DNA from: an uncultured Clostridium sp.
GTDB lineage: Bacteria; Bacillota; Clostridia; TANB77; CAG-508
Reading direction: 5' to 3'
DNA length: 38,199 nucleotides
Assembly: GCA_946497695.1 (NCBI GenBank)
Contig: CAMMLJ010000017.1
Coordinates: 1 to 38,199, forward strand
Part shown: piece by piece, positions 7,596-15,460 of the stretch
How the letters are laid out: every line of letters starts with the position of its first letter
Numbering within the stretch: position 1 is the first letter of the stretch
The notes under the pieces: model-generated
Told to the model about the DNA's origin: nothing
Database searches by the model: none
What the model saw: only the letters and a program-made list of their open reading frames with translations
Made by a program: the position numbers and the translations under genes

Positions 7596-9659
7596 TTATT
7601 TTGTTCCAAATATTCTATCCCCTGCATCACCTAGACCTGGTAATATATAACCATGCTCATTTAATTTTTCATCTATTGCTGCAGTATATAATTCTACATC
7701 TGGATATTCTTCATTTAGTCTTTTTATTCCTTCTGGGGCAGATATAATTGACAAGAATTTAATCTTCTTTACTCCATCCTCTTTTAAGCATTTTATTGTA
7801 TCCGCTGCAGATCCTCCTGTTGCAAGCATTGGATCTAAAATTAGTACTTCTCTATTGCTAATATCCTTTGGCATTTTATAATAATATTTTACTGGCTCTA
7901 AAGTTTCCTCATTTCTATATAGTCCAATGTGACCTATTTTAGCATTAGGTATTACTTGTAATAACCCATCTAACATTCCTGTTCCTGCTCTTAATATTGG
8001 TACAAATGCATAATTATCTTCTTTTAAAACTTTAGCTTTTGTTTTACATAGAGGGGTTTCTATTTCGACCTCTTCTAGCTTTGCATCTTTCATTGCTTCA
8101 TAACACAAGAAAATTGCAATTTCTGTTATTATTTCTCTAAATTCTTTTGTTCCCGTATTTTTATTTCTTATAATTGATAATTTATGTTCTATTATTGGAT
8201 TGTTTAATACATTTATATTCATTTTCTTTCCCTCAATCTTTGTTTCTGAAATTGTTTCTGCTATAACTTTCGTATTATCATTTTTTTCTTCGTTTTCTAT
8301 CTCTTCTTCATTCTTTTCTTCTGAATTTTTTGTGGTTAGCTCTTTAGTTTCTTCTGGTTGTTTTGGTTCTTCAGTATTTACTTTCTCATCTGGTAATAAA
8401 AGATTTAATAAAATTCCTACTATTGCAGCTAAGCTCATTCCAGAAATTGTAACAGATAAATCACCAGATACTATTGATATTGCAGCTCCTCCTAATCCTA
8501 AAACAAGCATTGTTGATGCTACAACTATATTCTTTGGTTTTCCAAAATCAATATGATTTTCTATTAAAACTTTTAAACCATTAACAGAGATAAAACCATA
8601 AAGAAGTAATGAAACCCCACCCAATACTGGATTTGGTATTGTAGAAATAAGTGCTGTAAATTTACCAAGGAATGCTAAACATATTGCTATTATTGCAGCT
8701 AATCCTATTACCCAAACTGATGCGACTTTTGTCATTCCTACTACAGAAGTATTTTCACCATATGTTGTATTAGCAGGACCTCCAAGCATACCGGCTACAA
8801 ATGTTGCAATACCATCTCCAAGCAATGTCCTATCTAATCCTGGATTTTTAAGTAAATCTTTTCCTATTATTGAGCTTAAAGCTGTATGGTCTCCAATATG
8901 TTCTGCCATTGTAACTAATGCTATTGGTGCTATAGTAAGTAAAGCTGAAAAGTTTGGTGCATAATTTACAAATGGTAATATAAAATTTGGTATACTAAAG
9001 AATGCTGCTTCTGCTACTGGTGTAAAATCTACTAATCCTAAACAGATAGATGCTATATATCCTACTACTATACCTATTAGGAAAGGAACTATCTTCAAGA
9101 ATCCTTTTCCTCTAACCATAACAATAGCTGTAGTTAAAAATGTTATTAGTGCTACTATTACACCTTTCCACTCTATTTGTGTATCTGTTCCTAAACCAAT
9201 TTGAGATATTGCATTAGGAGCTAAACCTAATCCAATTATCATTATCATTGGTCCTATAACTACATGTGGTAGTAACTTATGTATCCAATCTTTTCCTATG
9301 AAGTGAATTAATGTAGCAAATATTACATAAATAAGACCTACTACCATAATTCCTGTCATTGCACCAGAGACTCCTCCTTTTAAATATGCTGCTGCAAGCG
9401 GTGCAATAAAAGCAAATGAGCTTCCTAAATATACTGGCGATCTTCCTTTTGTACACAGTATATAAATTAAAGTTCCTATACCTGATGTAGCTAATGCTAC
9501 TGGTATTGTTAATACCTCTGTCCCTGCTGAACTATTTACTAATATTGGTACTAATATTGTTGCACCAAACATTGCAAAAACATGCTGTATTGCTAAAATA
9601 ATCCATTTCCCTATTGTTGGTTTTTCGTTTACATCTAGCAGTAATTTTGTTTCATCCAT
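7596..9659 (-). CDS. uraA-upp: Uracil permease-uracil phosphoribosyltransferase fusion
   Basis: One uninterrupted 687-residue frame. Residues 1-425 form a polytopic NCS2 uracil:proton symporter (AIQHVFAMFGATILVPILV start; the family's central PANTTYGENTSVVGMT motif). Residues 426-479 are a K/E/T-rich hydrophilic linker. Residues 480-687 are a complete uracil phosphoribosyltransferase, with PRPP loop LILDPMLATGGS and uracil loop YILPGLGDAGDR, converting uracil plus PRPP to UMP. The two proteins are normally separate neighbours. The fusion would place UMP formation at the pore on the cytoplasmic face, trapping imported uracil. An internal start at 8222 could also yield free UPRT. GAGGGGG precedes the first ATG. 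Confidence 0.92.
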   Translation of the reverse strand: MDETKLLLDVNEKPTIGKWIILAIQHVFAMFGATILVPILVNSSAGTEVLTIPVALATSGIGTLIYILCTKGRSPVYLGSSFAFIAPLAAAYLKGGVSGAMTGIMVVGLIYVIFATLIHFIGKDWIHKLLPHVVIGPMIMIIGLGLAPNAISQIGLGTDTQIEWKGVIVALITFLTTAIVMVRGKGFLKIVPFLIGIVVGYIASICLGLVDFTPVAEAAFFSIPNFILPFVNYAPNFSALLTIAPIALVTMAEHIGDHTALSSIIGKDLLKNPGLDRTLLGDGIATFVAGMLGGPANTTYGENTSVVGMTKVASVWVIGLAAIIAICLAFLGKFTALISTIPNPVLGGVSLLLYGFISVNGLKVLIENHIDFGKPKNIVVASTMLVLGLGGAAISIVSGDLSVTISGMSLAAIVGILLNLLLPDEKVNTEEPKQPEETKELTTKNSEEKNEEEIENEEKNDNTKVIAETISETKIEGKKMNINVLNNPIIEHKLSIIRNKNTGTKEFREIITEIAIFLCYEAMKDAKLEEVEIETPLCKTKAKVLKEDNYAFVPILRAGTGMLDGLLQVIPNAKIGHIGLYRNEETLEPVKYYYKMPKDISNREVLILDPMLATGGSAADTIKCLKEDGVKKIKFLSIISAPEGIKRLNEEYPDVELYTAAIDEKLNEHGYILPGLGDAGDRIFGTK
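8220..8233 (-). promoter_or_regulatory. Internal ribosome binding site and ATG for free UPRT
   Basis: Within the linker, GAGGG is followed six bases later by an in-frame ATG (8222-8220) beginning MNINVLNNP. That is where a stand-alone 208-residue UPRT would start. It suggests either recent fusion or dual translation. Confidence 0.6.
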
Positions 9660-9688
9660 TTAAAGATACCCCCTCTTTCTTTATATAT

Positions 9689-9740
9689 AGCTTTGCTTAA
9701 TTAATAAATTATTTTCGTAAAAACTTATTAATTAGGCAAA
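9689..9740 (-). promoter_or_regulatory. Long hairpin in the uraA-upp leader
   Basis: TTTGCCTAATTAATAA pairs with TTATTAATTAAGCAAA with one mismatch. It follows the leader terminator and shares part of its T-run, so the two structures could influence each other. Confidence 0.5.
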
Positions 9741-9769
9741 AAAAATACTAATTCATAAATGAATTAGTA
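9741..9769 (-). terminator. Terminator between leader ORF and uraA-upp
   Basis: ACTAATTC and GAATTAGT form an 8-bp stem with a short loop, followed by eight Ts on the - strand. It overlaps the leader ORF stop codon and lies between the promoter and the uracil gene, a typical attenuator position. Confidence 0.75.
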
Positions 9770-9868
9770 ACACATGGATAAATATTTTGTTGGGTTGCTA
9801 AAAAAAGCAAATTTTGCCTTTAATTTTTCTGCTATATTTAATTTTGTTTCTTCTACAAATTTTTGCAT
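9764..9868 (-). CDS. 34-aa leader ORF upstream of uraA-upp
   Basis: ATG at 9868 follows an AAAGGGTG site. The 34-codon peptide starts MQKFVEETKLNIAEKLKAKF and ends in a serine/cysteine/tyrosine tail. It is amphipathic and lysine-rich. Its stop codon lies in the terminator stem, so ribosome position could affect termination. It might be a regulatory leader peptide for the uracil gene or an independent small protein. I know no family for it. Confidence 0.5.
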   Translation of the reverse strand: MQKFVEETKLNIAEKLKAKFAFFSNPTKYLSMCY

Positions 9869-9888
9869 TTTTTCACACCCTTTGACAT

Positions 9889-9917
9889 ACTATATATCAA
9901 TAAATAAAAAATTACAA
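9889..9917 (-). promoter_or_regulatory. Promoter of the uracil uptake transcript
   Basis: On the - strand TTGTAA (9917-9912), a 17-base spacer and TATAGT (9894-9889) lie just upstream of the leader ORF. Confidence 0.65.
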
Positions 9918-9950
9918 TAGTTATTTTAAATTTTGTTTATAGAATACCAT

Positions 9951-10712
9951 TTAAATTTTCAAAAAATATTCTTTTGCTTTATTAATAGCCTCTTCTAACT
10001 CTCCATTCTTTTTCATTCTATGATCTGCACCTTTAATTTCATATAAAGTAATATTGTTTTTATCTAATTCTATTAATTCCTTTGTATCTTTTATAGGTGC
10101 TACATCATCTTCTGTTCCTTGAATTATAAACATCTTTTGATTATTTTGATATATCTCTAATATTTTATTTGATTTTAGTTCTTCATAAAAATCATATGAT
10201 ATATTCATAATTCTTCTAAACCCTAATTTTGTAAATCTGTTTCTTTTAAAATCCTCGAATGGCTCTCTTAATAAAGTATTTTTTAGAATTTCATCCATCT
10301 TAATTGCAGGAGCTCTAAGAACAATTTTATTATATTTTGTTCCATTTTTTATGATCTTTAATAAAGTTATGTAAGCACCAAAGCTAGTTGCAAATATATT
10401 TATTTTTATATCTTTACCAAAATTATCTTTTATATATTGTTCTATTGTTTCTATATCATTTATGCAATTATCTATTGTTAATTTATCAGCTTCTACTTCG
10501 CTTGTACCATGACTTGGAAAATCAAAACAAATAACTATAAAATTCTCTTTAACCATCTTATCTGCCAAAAGTCTTATAGCACTACTGTCTTTATCTCCTC
10601 CAAAACCATGTACTGCAATAATTATCTCTTTTATATTTTCTGTTGGTAAATATGTTCTTACAGATATATTATATCCATTAAAGCTTTTTATTTTAAATTC
10701 CTTTATTTTCAT
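9951..10712 (-). CDS. Alpha/beta hydrolase
   Basis: A 253-residue cytoplasmic serine hydrolase of the alpha/beta fold. The oxyanion region is IIIAVHGFGGDKDSS, the nucleophile lies in FATSFGAYI (a variant of GxSxG with Ala-Thr before Ser), the acid in IQGTEDDVAP and the histidine in KGADHRMKK. The family includes esterases, lipases and peptidases, and the substrate cannot be told. The start overlaps the end of the Nudix gene by four bases (ATGA), so the two are translationally coupled. No signal peptide is present. Confidence 0.88.
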   Translation of the reverse strand: MKIKEFKIKSFNGYNISVRTYLPTENIKEIIIAVHGFGGDKDSSAIRLLADKMVKENFIVICFDFPSHGTSEVEADKLTIDNCINDIETIEQYIKDNFGKDIKINIFATSFGAYITLLKIIKNGTKYNKIVLRAPAIKMDEILKNTLLREPFEDFKRNRFTKLGFRRIMNISYDFYEELKSNKILEIYQNNQKMFIIQGTEDDVAPIKDTKELIELDKNNITLYEIKGADHRMKKNGELEEAINKAKEYFLKI

Positions 10713-11134
10713 TTAATACTCCTATTTAAATATTCTTGTATGAATTCTCTAGTTGGTGTATATAAATTAGTTGGCAAATTATCTAAGCTAAACCATTTCC
10801 ATTGATCATGCTTATTAGGTTCTAAGTTAATTAATTCTCCACTAAATTTATTAGCAATTAATTGTATTGTAATATAATGTTTACCTGGCTGTATATCGTC
10901 AACTACATTAAATACTTCTAAATCTGATATATCTAAATTAGTTTCTTCTTTAGTTTCCCTAATTGCTCCTTCTAATATTGTTTCATTATATTCTTGTTTT
11001 CCTCCTGGAAATGTCCAACTTCCAGGTTCGTAAATTCCACCTGTATCTCCATATTTTTCAGAGCGGTGACCTAATAAAACTTTATCTCCATCTTTTAACA
11101 TTATTCCTAGACCTACCTTAATTACTTTATCCAT
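10709..11134 (-). CDS. Nudix hydrolase (MutT/NTP pyrophosphatase-like)
   Basis: A 141-residue Nudix protein. The box GKQEYNETILEGAIRETKEE fits GX5EX7REUXEE and binds the catalytic metal. The sequence around it (VGLGIMLKDGDKVLLGHRS, GSWTFPGGKQEYNE, DQWKWFSLDNLP) resembles dCTP/nucleotide pyrophosphatases of the NUDT15/MutT type, so a house-cleaning or nucleotide-sanitising role is likely. It is the first gene of a two-gene unit with the alpha/beta hydrolase and has a GAGGTGA-type site. Confidence 0.9.
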   Translation of the reverse strand: MDKVIKVGLGIMLKDGDKVLLGHRSEKYGDTGGIYEPGSWTFPGGKQEYNETILEGAIRETKEETNLDISDLEVFNVVDDIQPGKHYITIQLIANKFSGELINLEPNKHDQWKWFSLDNLPTNLYTPTREFIQEYLNRSIK

Positions 11135-11198
11135 GAAATCACCTCATTTAGTATTTTTACAATTTTATAAGAAAATTAATAAATATACAATATTTATT

Positions 11199-12608
11199 TT
11201 ACCCTTTTATTCTTTCTTTTGCTCCTATTTTCTCAATAAATAAACCTATAATTGATCTTTTAGTATTTTCATCATATTCATTTATATCTTTTCTCCTATA
11301 AATAGATAGTATAAGTGCTATACTTAGTAAATTTACTATCAAATATACTCCACCATATGTTACAAAAGGTAAGTCTACATTTGCCTGAATTCCTAAGTTT
11401 ACATTCATAAGGACAGTAGCTAGAGATTGCAAAATATATAATGTACTTATTCCAATAATTAAAAATTTTCCATATTCTTCTTTAATTATTCTAGAATTAA
11501 TAATTAATTTTATAGAAGTCAATATTATAACTAAAAGTAATATTCCTGCGATTAATAAGCCAGTTTTACCTATAAGGAATATAAAAGTAAAATGACTTTC
11601 AGAGTTTATTATATTCTGTTCATCAGACATTATTTCTGTTTCAGCTTCTCCAATTAATTTTGCATTTTCTAATATTTCCTTTTGAAGCATTCCTGTATAT
11701 CCAGCACCTTCTGGATCACTTTCAGGATTAAATGATGAAATAATTCTTTGTAGTCTAAATGGACTTGCGATAAGTGTACAAATAACCACAATAGAAAATA
11801 TACTAATAATTCCATATAAACTAACTAGTTTTATAATACGTCCCTCTTTATCTTGCATAATCTTAATAGTTAAAATAATTAAATATGCAATTCCTAATAT
11901 TAATGCATTTTCAGTTGATGGAATATTTAGCATTAATATTAATGATATTATAGAAAACATCAAAATTTTAAAGAAGTCTTTATTAAAATTTATTCCTAAA
12001 ATATTTGCCTTAAATTTTTTATTTTTGTCAAAACTAATTATATTTCCTATAAAAGAAATAAGATATAATGGCAATGCTACAGCCGGTGGAAAAAAAGTAA
12101 CATTAAAAATTCTCATATATTGCACATAATTAATCATAGGACCTTTAAGTAGAAATGGAACCACCATAATTATAGTTGCTATAATCCAAATTAAATTAGA
12201 ATATTTTTTAATTTTTTTGTAGTCAAAAAAGTATATTACTATACTTAGTATAATTCCAATAACCAAATATACTATTGTGCTTCCTGTATAATTATTAGTC
12301 TTTAAAGGTTGCCTATCTCTTAAAATAGCTACTATTATACCAAAACCTATTAAAATTAATATCAATATTAAAAGCTTCCAATCTAGTTTTGGTTTATGTA
12401 TTTTGTTTAATTTTTTTCCAATTTCTTCTGCATGCCCCATTTGTGCAACTGCTTTTTCTTCTGCCTCGTTTTCTTTAATTCCACTTCTTAAATAATCTTC
12501 TTTAATATCTTCTATATGTAATTCTAATTCTTCTGCTATTCCTCTACGCGCGGGTTTGTACTTTATTTCTTGACATACTTTATTTAAGAAATTATCTTTA
12601 GTATCCAA
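11199..12608 (-). CDS. HAAS-domain SEDS (FtsW/RodA-like) membrane protein
   Basis: Residues 1-75 are a soluble HAAS/permease-prefix helical domain (RRGIAEELELHIEDIKEDYL). The rest is a multi-pass protein of about ten segments with SEDS hallmarks: FNPESDPEGAGYTGMLQ and a final LPFVTYGGVYLIVNL. In true FtsW/RodA the loop reads TDFIFAxxGEELG with a catalytic Asp; here it reads SHFTFIFLIGKTG, so Asp and the following Glu residues are missing. Polymerase activity is therefore doubtful. The frame opens at GTG 12617, but GGAGG is spaced better for TTG 12608. It overlaps the PadR gene and is presumably controlled with it. Confidence 0.8.
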   Translation of the reverse strand: MDTKDNFLNKVCQEIKYKPARRGIAEELELHIEDIKEDYLRSGIKENEAEEKAVAQMGHAEEIGKKLNKIHKPKLDWKLLILILILIGFGIIVAILRDRQPLKTNNYTGSTIVYLVIGIILSIVIYFFDYKKIKKYSNLIWIIATIIMVVPFLLKGPMINYVQYMRIFNVTFFPPAVALPLYLISFIGNIISFDKNKKFKANILGINFNKDFFKILMFSIISLILMLNIPSTENALILGIAYLIILTIKIMQDKEGRIIKLVSLYGIISIFSIVVICTLIASPFRLQRIISSFNPESDPEGAGYTGMLQKEILENAKLIGEAETEIMSDEQNIINSESHFTFIFLIGKTGLLIAGILLLVIILTSIKLIINSRIIKEEYGKFLIIGISTLYILQSLATVLMNVNLGIQANVDLPFVTYGGVYLIVNLLSIALILSIYRRKDINEYDENTKRSIIGLFIEKIGAKERIKG

Positions 12609-12936
12609 ATAAAACACCTCCTACTACTTGATTAACACCTGCTGAGAATATATTCCATTCTTCTTTCATATCTTTTAAGTTTTTCTTTCCTTCTTTAGTG
12701 ATTGTATAATATTTTCTCTTTTTTGTTCCTGTAGTATCCCAATATGAACTTATTAAATTTTTTTCTTCTAAGCTATGCAATATTGGATATAATGTTCCCT
12801 CTTGAAATTCAAATACATTTTTAGATTTTTCGCTTAATTTCCTTATCATTTGATAACCATACATATTCTCATCTTCCAATAAACTTAAAACTAACATATT
12901 TGTACTTCCTTTTAATAATTCTCTACTTACTTTCAA
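12598..12936 (-). CDS. PadR family transcriptional regulator
   Basis: A 112-residue winged-helix regulator: LKGSTNMLVLSLLEDENMYGYQMIRKL, then EGTLYPILHSLEEKNLI and the wing KKRKYYTITKEGK. PadR proteins of this small class act as repressors of an adjacent membrane gene. Its 3' end encodes the ribosome binding site of the HAAS-SEDS gene, with overlap, so the two are a unit. An ATACTATG dyad on its own promoter suggests autoregulation. Assignment is secure; the ligand is unknown. Confidence 0.93.
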   Translation of the reverse strand: MKVSRELLKGSTNMLVLSLLEDENMYGYQMIRKLSEKSKNVFEFQEGTLYPILHSLEEKNLISSYWDTTGTKKRKYYTITKEGKKNLKDMKEEWNIFSAGVNQVVGGVLFGY

Positions 12937-12960
12937 AAAAATTCCTCCTTTTACCTAGGT

Positions 12961-13006
12961 ATACTATGTATGTATGCATAGTATTACAAGGTATATAAAA
13001 TGTCAA
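12961..13006 (-). promoter_or_regulatory. padR promoter with overlapping dyad operator
   Basis: On the - strand consensus TTGACA (13006-13001), a 17-base spacer and TACTAT (12983-12978) form a strong promoter. ATACTATG (12961-12968) and CATAGTAT (12977-12984) form an 8-bp inverted repeat across the -10 and likely start point, the expected place for a PadR repressor site. Confidence 0.8.
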
Positions 13007-13013
13007 TATATTC

Positions 13014-13042
13014 ATAAAAAAAACTATGATTTTTTCATAGTT
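13014..13042 (-). terminator. Terminator upstream of padR promoter
   Basis: AACTATGA (13022-13029) and TCATAGTT (13035-13042) form a hairpin followed on the - strand by a run of eight Ts. It implies a transcript coming from 13.05-13.2 kb on the - strand. Confidence 0.65.
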
Positions 13043-13066
13043 CTTAATTTTTTATTAGTCATATAC

Positions 13067-13178
13067 TTAATATAATTTGTTAGGTTCCAAAGTTACTTCT
13101 GCTTCTAATGTTATTTCTTTAACAACTATATTATTACATCTTTTTAAGAAGAGGCTTTTTATTTATACTATTACCCAT
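13067..13178 (-). pseudogene. Possible decayed or frameshifted 37-aa ORF
   Basis: ATG 13178 opens MGNSINKK and then stops. In the +1 frame after an AAAAA run it continues coherently as LFLKRCNNIVVKEITLEAEV to a TAA at 13067, followed by a good terminator. A one-base change in the A-run would restore a ~37-residue protein. There is no clear ribosome binding site, so this is tentative. Confidence 0.3.
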
Positions 13179-13190
13179 TTTAATAATTAT

Positions 13191-13219
13191 TTGACACTAA
13201 AAAATTTATGATATAATAT
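13191..13219 (+). promoter_or_regulatory. Promoter of the GtrII-like gene
   Basis: TTGACA (13191-13196) is followed by GATATAATAT, with TATAAT at 13212-13217 (15-base spacing) or TAATAT at 13214 (17-base spacing), just before the gene. Confidence 0.65.
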
Positions 13220-13244
13220 TTTAATGAATAAAGGGGGAAAATTC

Positions 13245-14789
13245 ATGTTAGAAGATATTACGATTGATAATATTTTTAGTAAAACTTCAAAATGGTTTAC
13301 TAAAGATAGAAAAATTATTTTTATTGTAACTTTTGTTATTGGATTACTAGTACATTTTACATTGTATTCAAATGAGCTATTAGCATATGACGCTTATTGG
13401 CATTATGGCTCTTTTTTAGCTAAAGGCTGGGAAATTTCACTCGGAAGATTTCTTATTCCTTTTTCTGATATATTAAGAGGATCTGTTGTATGTTCAATCT
13501 TAACTACCACCATTTCTTTAATTATAATATCTTTTTCTGCTATATTTTTAAATGAAGCATTACATATCAAAAAGAATTATTTAAAAATTTTAACAAGTAT
13601 ATTAATTGTTGTCACACCAACATTATCGCTTACTTTAATGTATCCATATACAGCTAATGGATATACTTTTGCAATGTTATTTGCTATTTTATCAATATAT
13701 TTTATTAATAAAGATAAAAATTTTAAAAATATAATATTTACTTTAATTTGCATAATTGCTACACTTGCATTTTATCAAGCATATCTTTGTGTAATAACAG
13801 CATTACTACTCGTTTCATATCTTTTTAAATTAATTGATGATAAGCTAACATATAAAGAACTATTGAAAAAACTATTTTTAGATATTGTAATTATAGCTAT
13901 AGGTATGATTTTATATTATGTTAGTTTAAATATAATAATTGCAATATTAGGACTTAACATTACTTCCTATAGTAGTGGAAATACAATTTTTAGTTTGGAA
14001 ACTATTAAAAACATCTTACCATCAATACAAAATACATACACAACTTTTGCCAGCTTTTATTTTTCAGACAATATCTTAAATAATACTGGATGGTACAGAC
14101 ATATTTTTTATGCAATACTTTTTGTATTAATATTACTAAATTTTATAGTAATAATTATAAATAGAAAAATTTATAAAACACCAGCTAAAGTAATTTTCTT
14201 ATTATTAGGAATTTTACTATTCCCTATTTTTGCTTGTTCTATAGAATTAATTGCTCAATCTAGAAATATAAATTTATTAATGGCTACATCACTATATTTA
14301 CCCATAGTAGTTTTAATAAAACAAATAGAATCAATGCAAAATAGTAAATTTAATAATATTATTCAAATTTTATCTTATTTTATTTCAGTATTAATTATAT
14401 GGACATTTATATTGTCTAATAATGCTACATATATATCAACAAAACTATATAATGATCAAATGTTTGCTGTTGGAAATCGAATATTAGAACGAATTGAAGA
14501 TAATAATGAAATTACTGATAATACCCCTATTGTTGTTTTAGGGCATTTAGATTTCAGTATACAAAATGAAAGTTTATTAGATTTAACTAACTTTGATGTA
14601 TCTGACATAAATATTTGGACTTGGCAAATATTTCTACAGGATCATTTAGGTATTGGAAGAGATATTTGTACTATGGAAGATTATAGTGAACTAATGAATT
14701 CAGAAGATTATATTAATATGCCTATATATCCTAATGAAGGATGTATAAAATTAATTAACGGTATTGCAGTAGTCAAACTAAATTATTAG
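13245..14789 (+). CDS. GtrII-like membrane glucosyltransferase
   Basis: A roughly 514-residue multi-pass membrane protein with about ten hydrophobic segments. The early extracytoplasmic loop NELLAYDAYWHYGSFLAKGWEISLGRFLIPF and the later SIELIAQSRNINLLMATSLY resemble the GtrII/glucosyltransferase-domain family, which moves sugars from a lipid carrier to surface polymers. The substrate is unknown. The frame is open from ATG 13224, but AAGGGGG lies eight bases before ATG 13245, which I prefer. It is monocistronic, with its own promoter and terminator. Confidence 0.7.
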   Translation: MLEDITIDNIFSKTSKWFTKDRKIIFIVTFVIGLLVHFTLYSNELLAYDAYWHYGSFLAKGWEISLGRFLIPFSDILRGSVVCSILTTTISLIIISFSAIFLNEALHIKKNYLKILTSILIVVTPTLSLTLMYPYTANGYTFAMLFAILSIYFINKDKNFKNIIFTLICIIATLAFYQAYLCVITALLLVSYLFKLIDDKLTYKELLKKLFLDIVIIAIGMILYYVSLNIIIAILGLNITSYSSGNTIFSLETIKNILPSIQNTYTTFASFYFSDNILNNTGWYRHIFYAILFVLILLNFIVIIINRKIYKTPAKVIFLLLGILLFPIFACSIELIAQSRNINLLMATSLYLPIVVLIKQIESMQNSKFNNIIQILSYFISVLIIWTFILSNNATYISTKLYNDQMFAVGNRILERIEDNNEITDNTPIVVLGHLDFSIQNESLLDLTNFDVSDINIWTWQIFLQDHLGIGRDICTMEDYSELMNSEDYINMPIYPNEGCIKLINGIAVVKLNY

Positions 14790-14798
14790 TTTAATATA

Positions 14799-14836
14799 AA
14801 AATAAGAAGCATTTAATTTATGTTTCTTATTTTTTT
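14799..14836 (+). terminator. Terminator after GtrII-like gene
   Basis: AATAAGAAGCAT pairs with ATGTTTCTTATT, with one mismatch, and is followed by a run of Ts. Confidence 0.8.
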
Positions 14837-14918
14837 AGCTAAATATTGTTTATTTTTCTATTAATTCTTCTGAATATTTTGTTCCATTATGAATACTTCA
14901 AATTTAGTGTACATAATT

Positions 14919-14947
14919 TTGTAATTTTACTTAAAATATGCTATAAT
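14919..14947 (+). promoter_or_regulatory. Promoter of the GNAT gene
   Basis: TTGTAA (14919-14924), exactly 17 bases, then TATAAT (14942-14947), about 30 bases before the ATG. Confidence 0.75.
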
Positions 14948-14977
14948 GATACTATTACATTTGAAAGGAGTGTTACT

Positions 14978-15445
14978 ATGCCATATTTAATAGGTATAAC
15001 CGAAAATGATTATCGGGAATATCGTAAGAATTTTTCCAAGGTAGAGTATAGTTTTGCCAGAAGAGGAGAAATATTCCCAGTACCTATGAAACTAATCCAT
15101 GAAGCATCTATGATTGGAATTCTTGGTAAAGGTGATTTTTTGGACGTTATAAAGGATCCAAAATATGCTCTTTATTTCTATAAGAGCGACGACAGTGAAA
15201 CTATTGGTATCACCTCGCTTATGTTTAAAGGTGAAACGTGTACTATCGCAGAATTCTCTGTCTTTGAACACCTTAATGGACTTGGAACTAAACTTTACGA
15301 GGAAGTTGCAAATCTTTGTCGTAAGAGGGGTATTTATAATATTGAGCTTTGGTGTCCTTTTGAAGGTGCCCAAGAATTCTGGAAAAAGATGGGATTTTAC
15401 GAACAAAGAGATACACACTTCTATAGTCGAATCTCCAAGCACTAA
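14978..15445 (+). CDS. GNAT family N-acetyltransferase
   Basis: The frame is open from 14846, but a consensus promoter lies inside that stretch and GAAAGGAG precedes ATG 14978, so the product is 155 residues (MPYLIGITEND). The C-terminal half is GNAT-like: CTIAEFSVFEHLNGLGTKLYEEVANLCRKRGI with the acetyl-CoA loop, then WCPFEGAQEFWKKMGFYEQ. The acceptor is unknown. Base composition is visibly richer in G and C than its neighbours and arginine codons are mixed (CGG, CGT, CGA, AGG), which suggests transfer. It has its own promoter and terminator. Confidence 0.82.
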   Translation: MPYLIGITENDYREYRKNFSKVEYSFARRGEIFPVPMKLIHEASMIGILGKGDFLDVIKDPKYALYFYKSDDSETIGITSLMFKGETCTIAEFSVFEHLNGLGTKLYEEVANLCRKRGIYNIELWCPFEGAQEFWKKMGFYEQRDTHFYSRISKH

Positions 15446-15460
15446 GTAACACAATCACAA

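Noticed and set aside
7409..7630. 73-codon - strand frame between upp and prfB
   Set aside because: It overlaps the uracil gene end and runs through two REP-like repeats and the terminator; there is no ribosome binding site and its composition follows the repeats.
8200..8556. 118-codon + strand frame opposite the permease-UPRT linker
   Set aside because: Antisense to the K/E-rich linker, which mirrors into F/S-rich nonsense; no ribosome binding site.
14846..14977. N-terminal extension of the GNAT frame (MFIFLLILLNIL...)
   Set aside because: It contains the TTGTAA-17-TATAAT promoter, and a strong ribosome binding site precedes ATG 14978; the hydrophobic look comes from AT-rich non-coding DNA.
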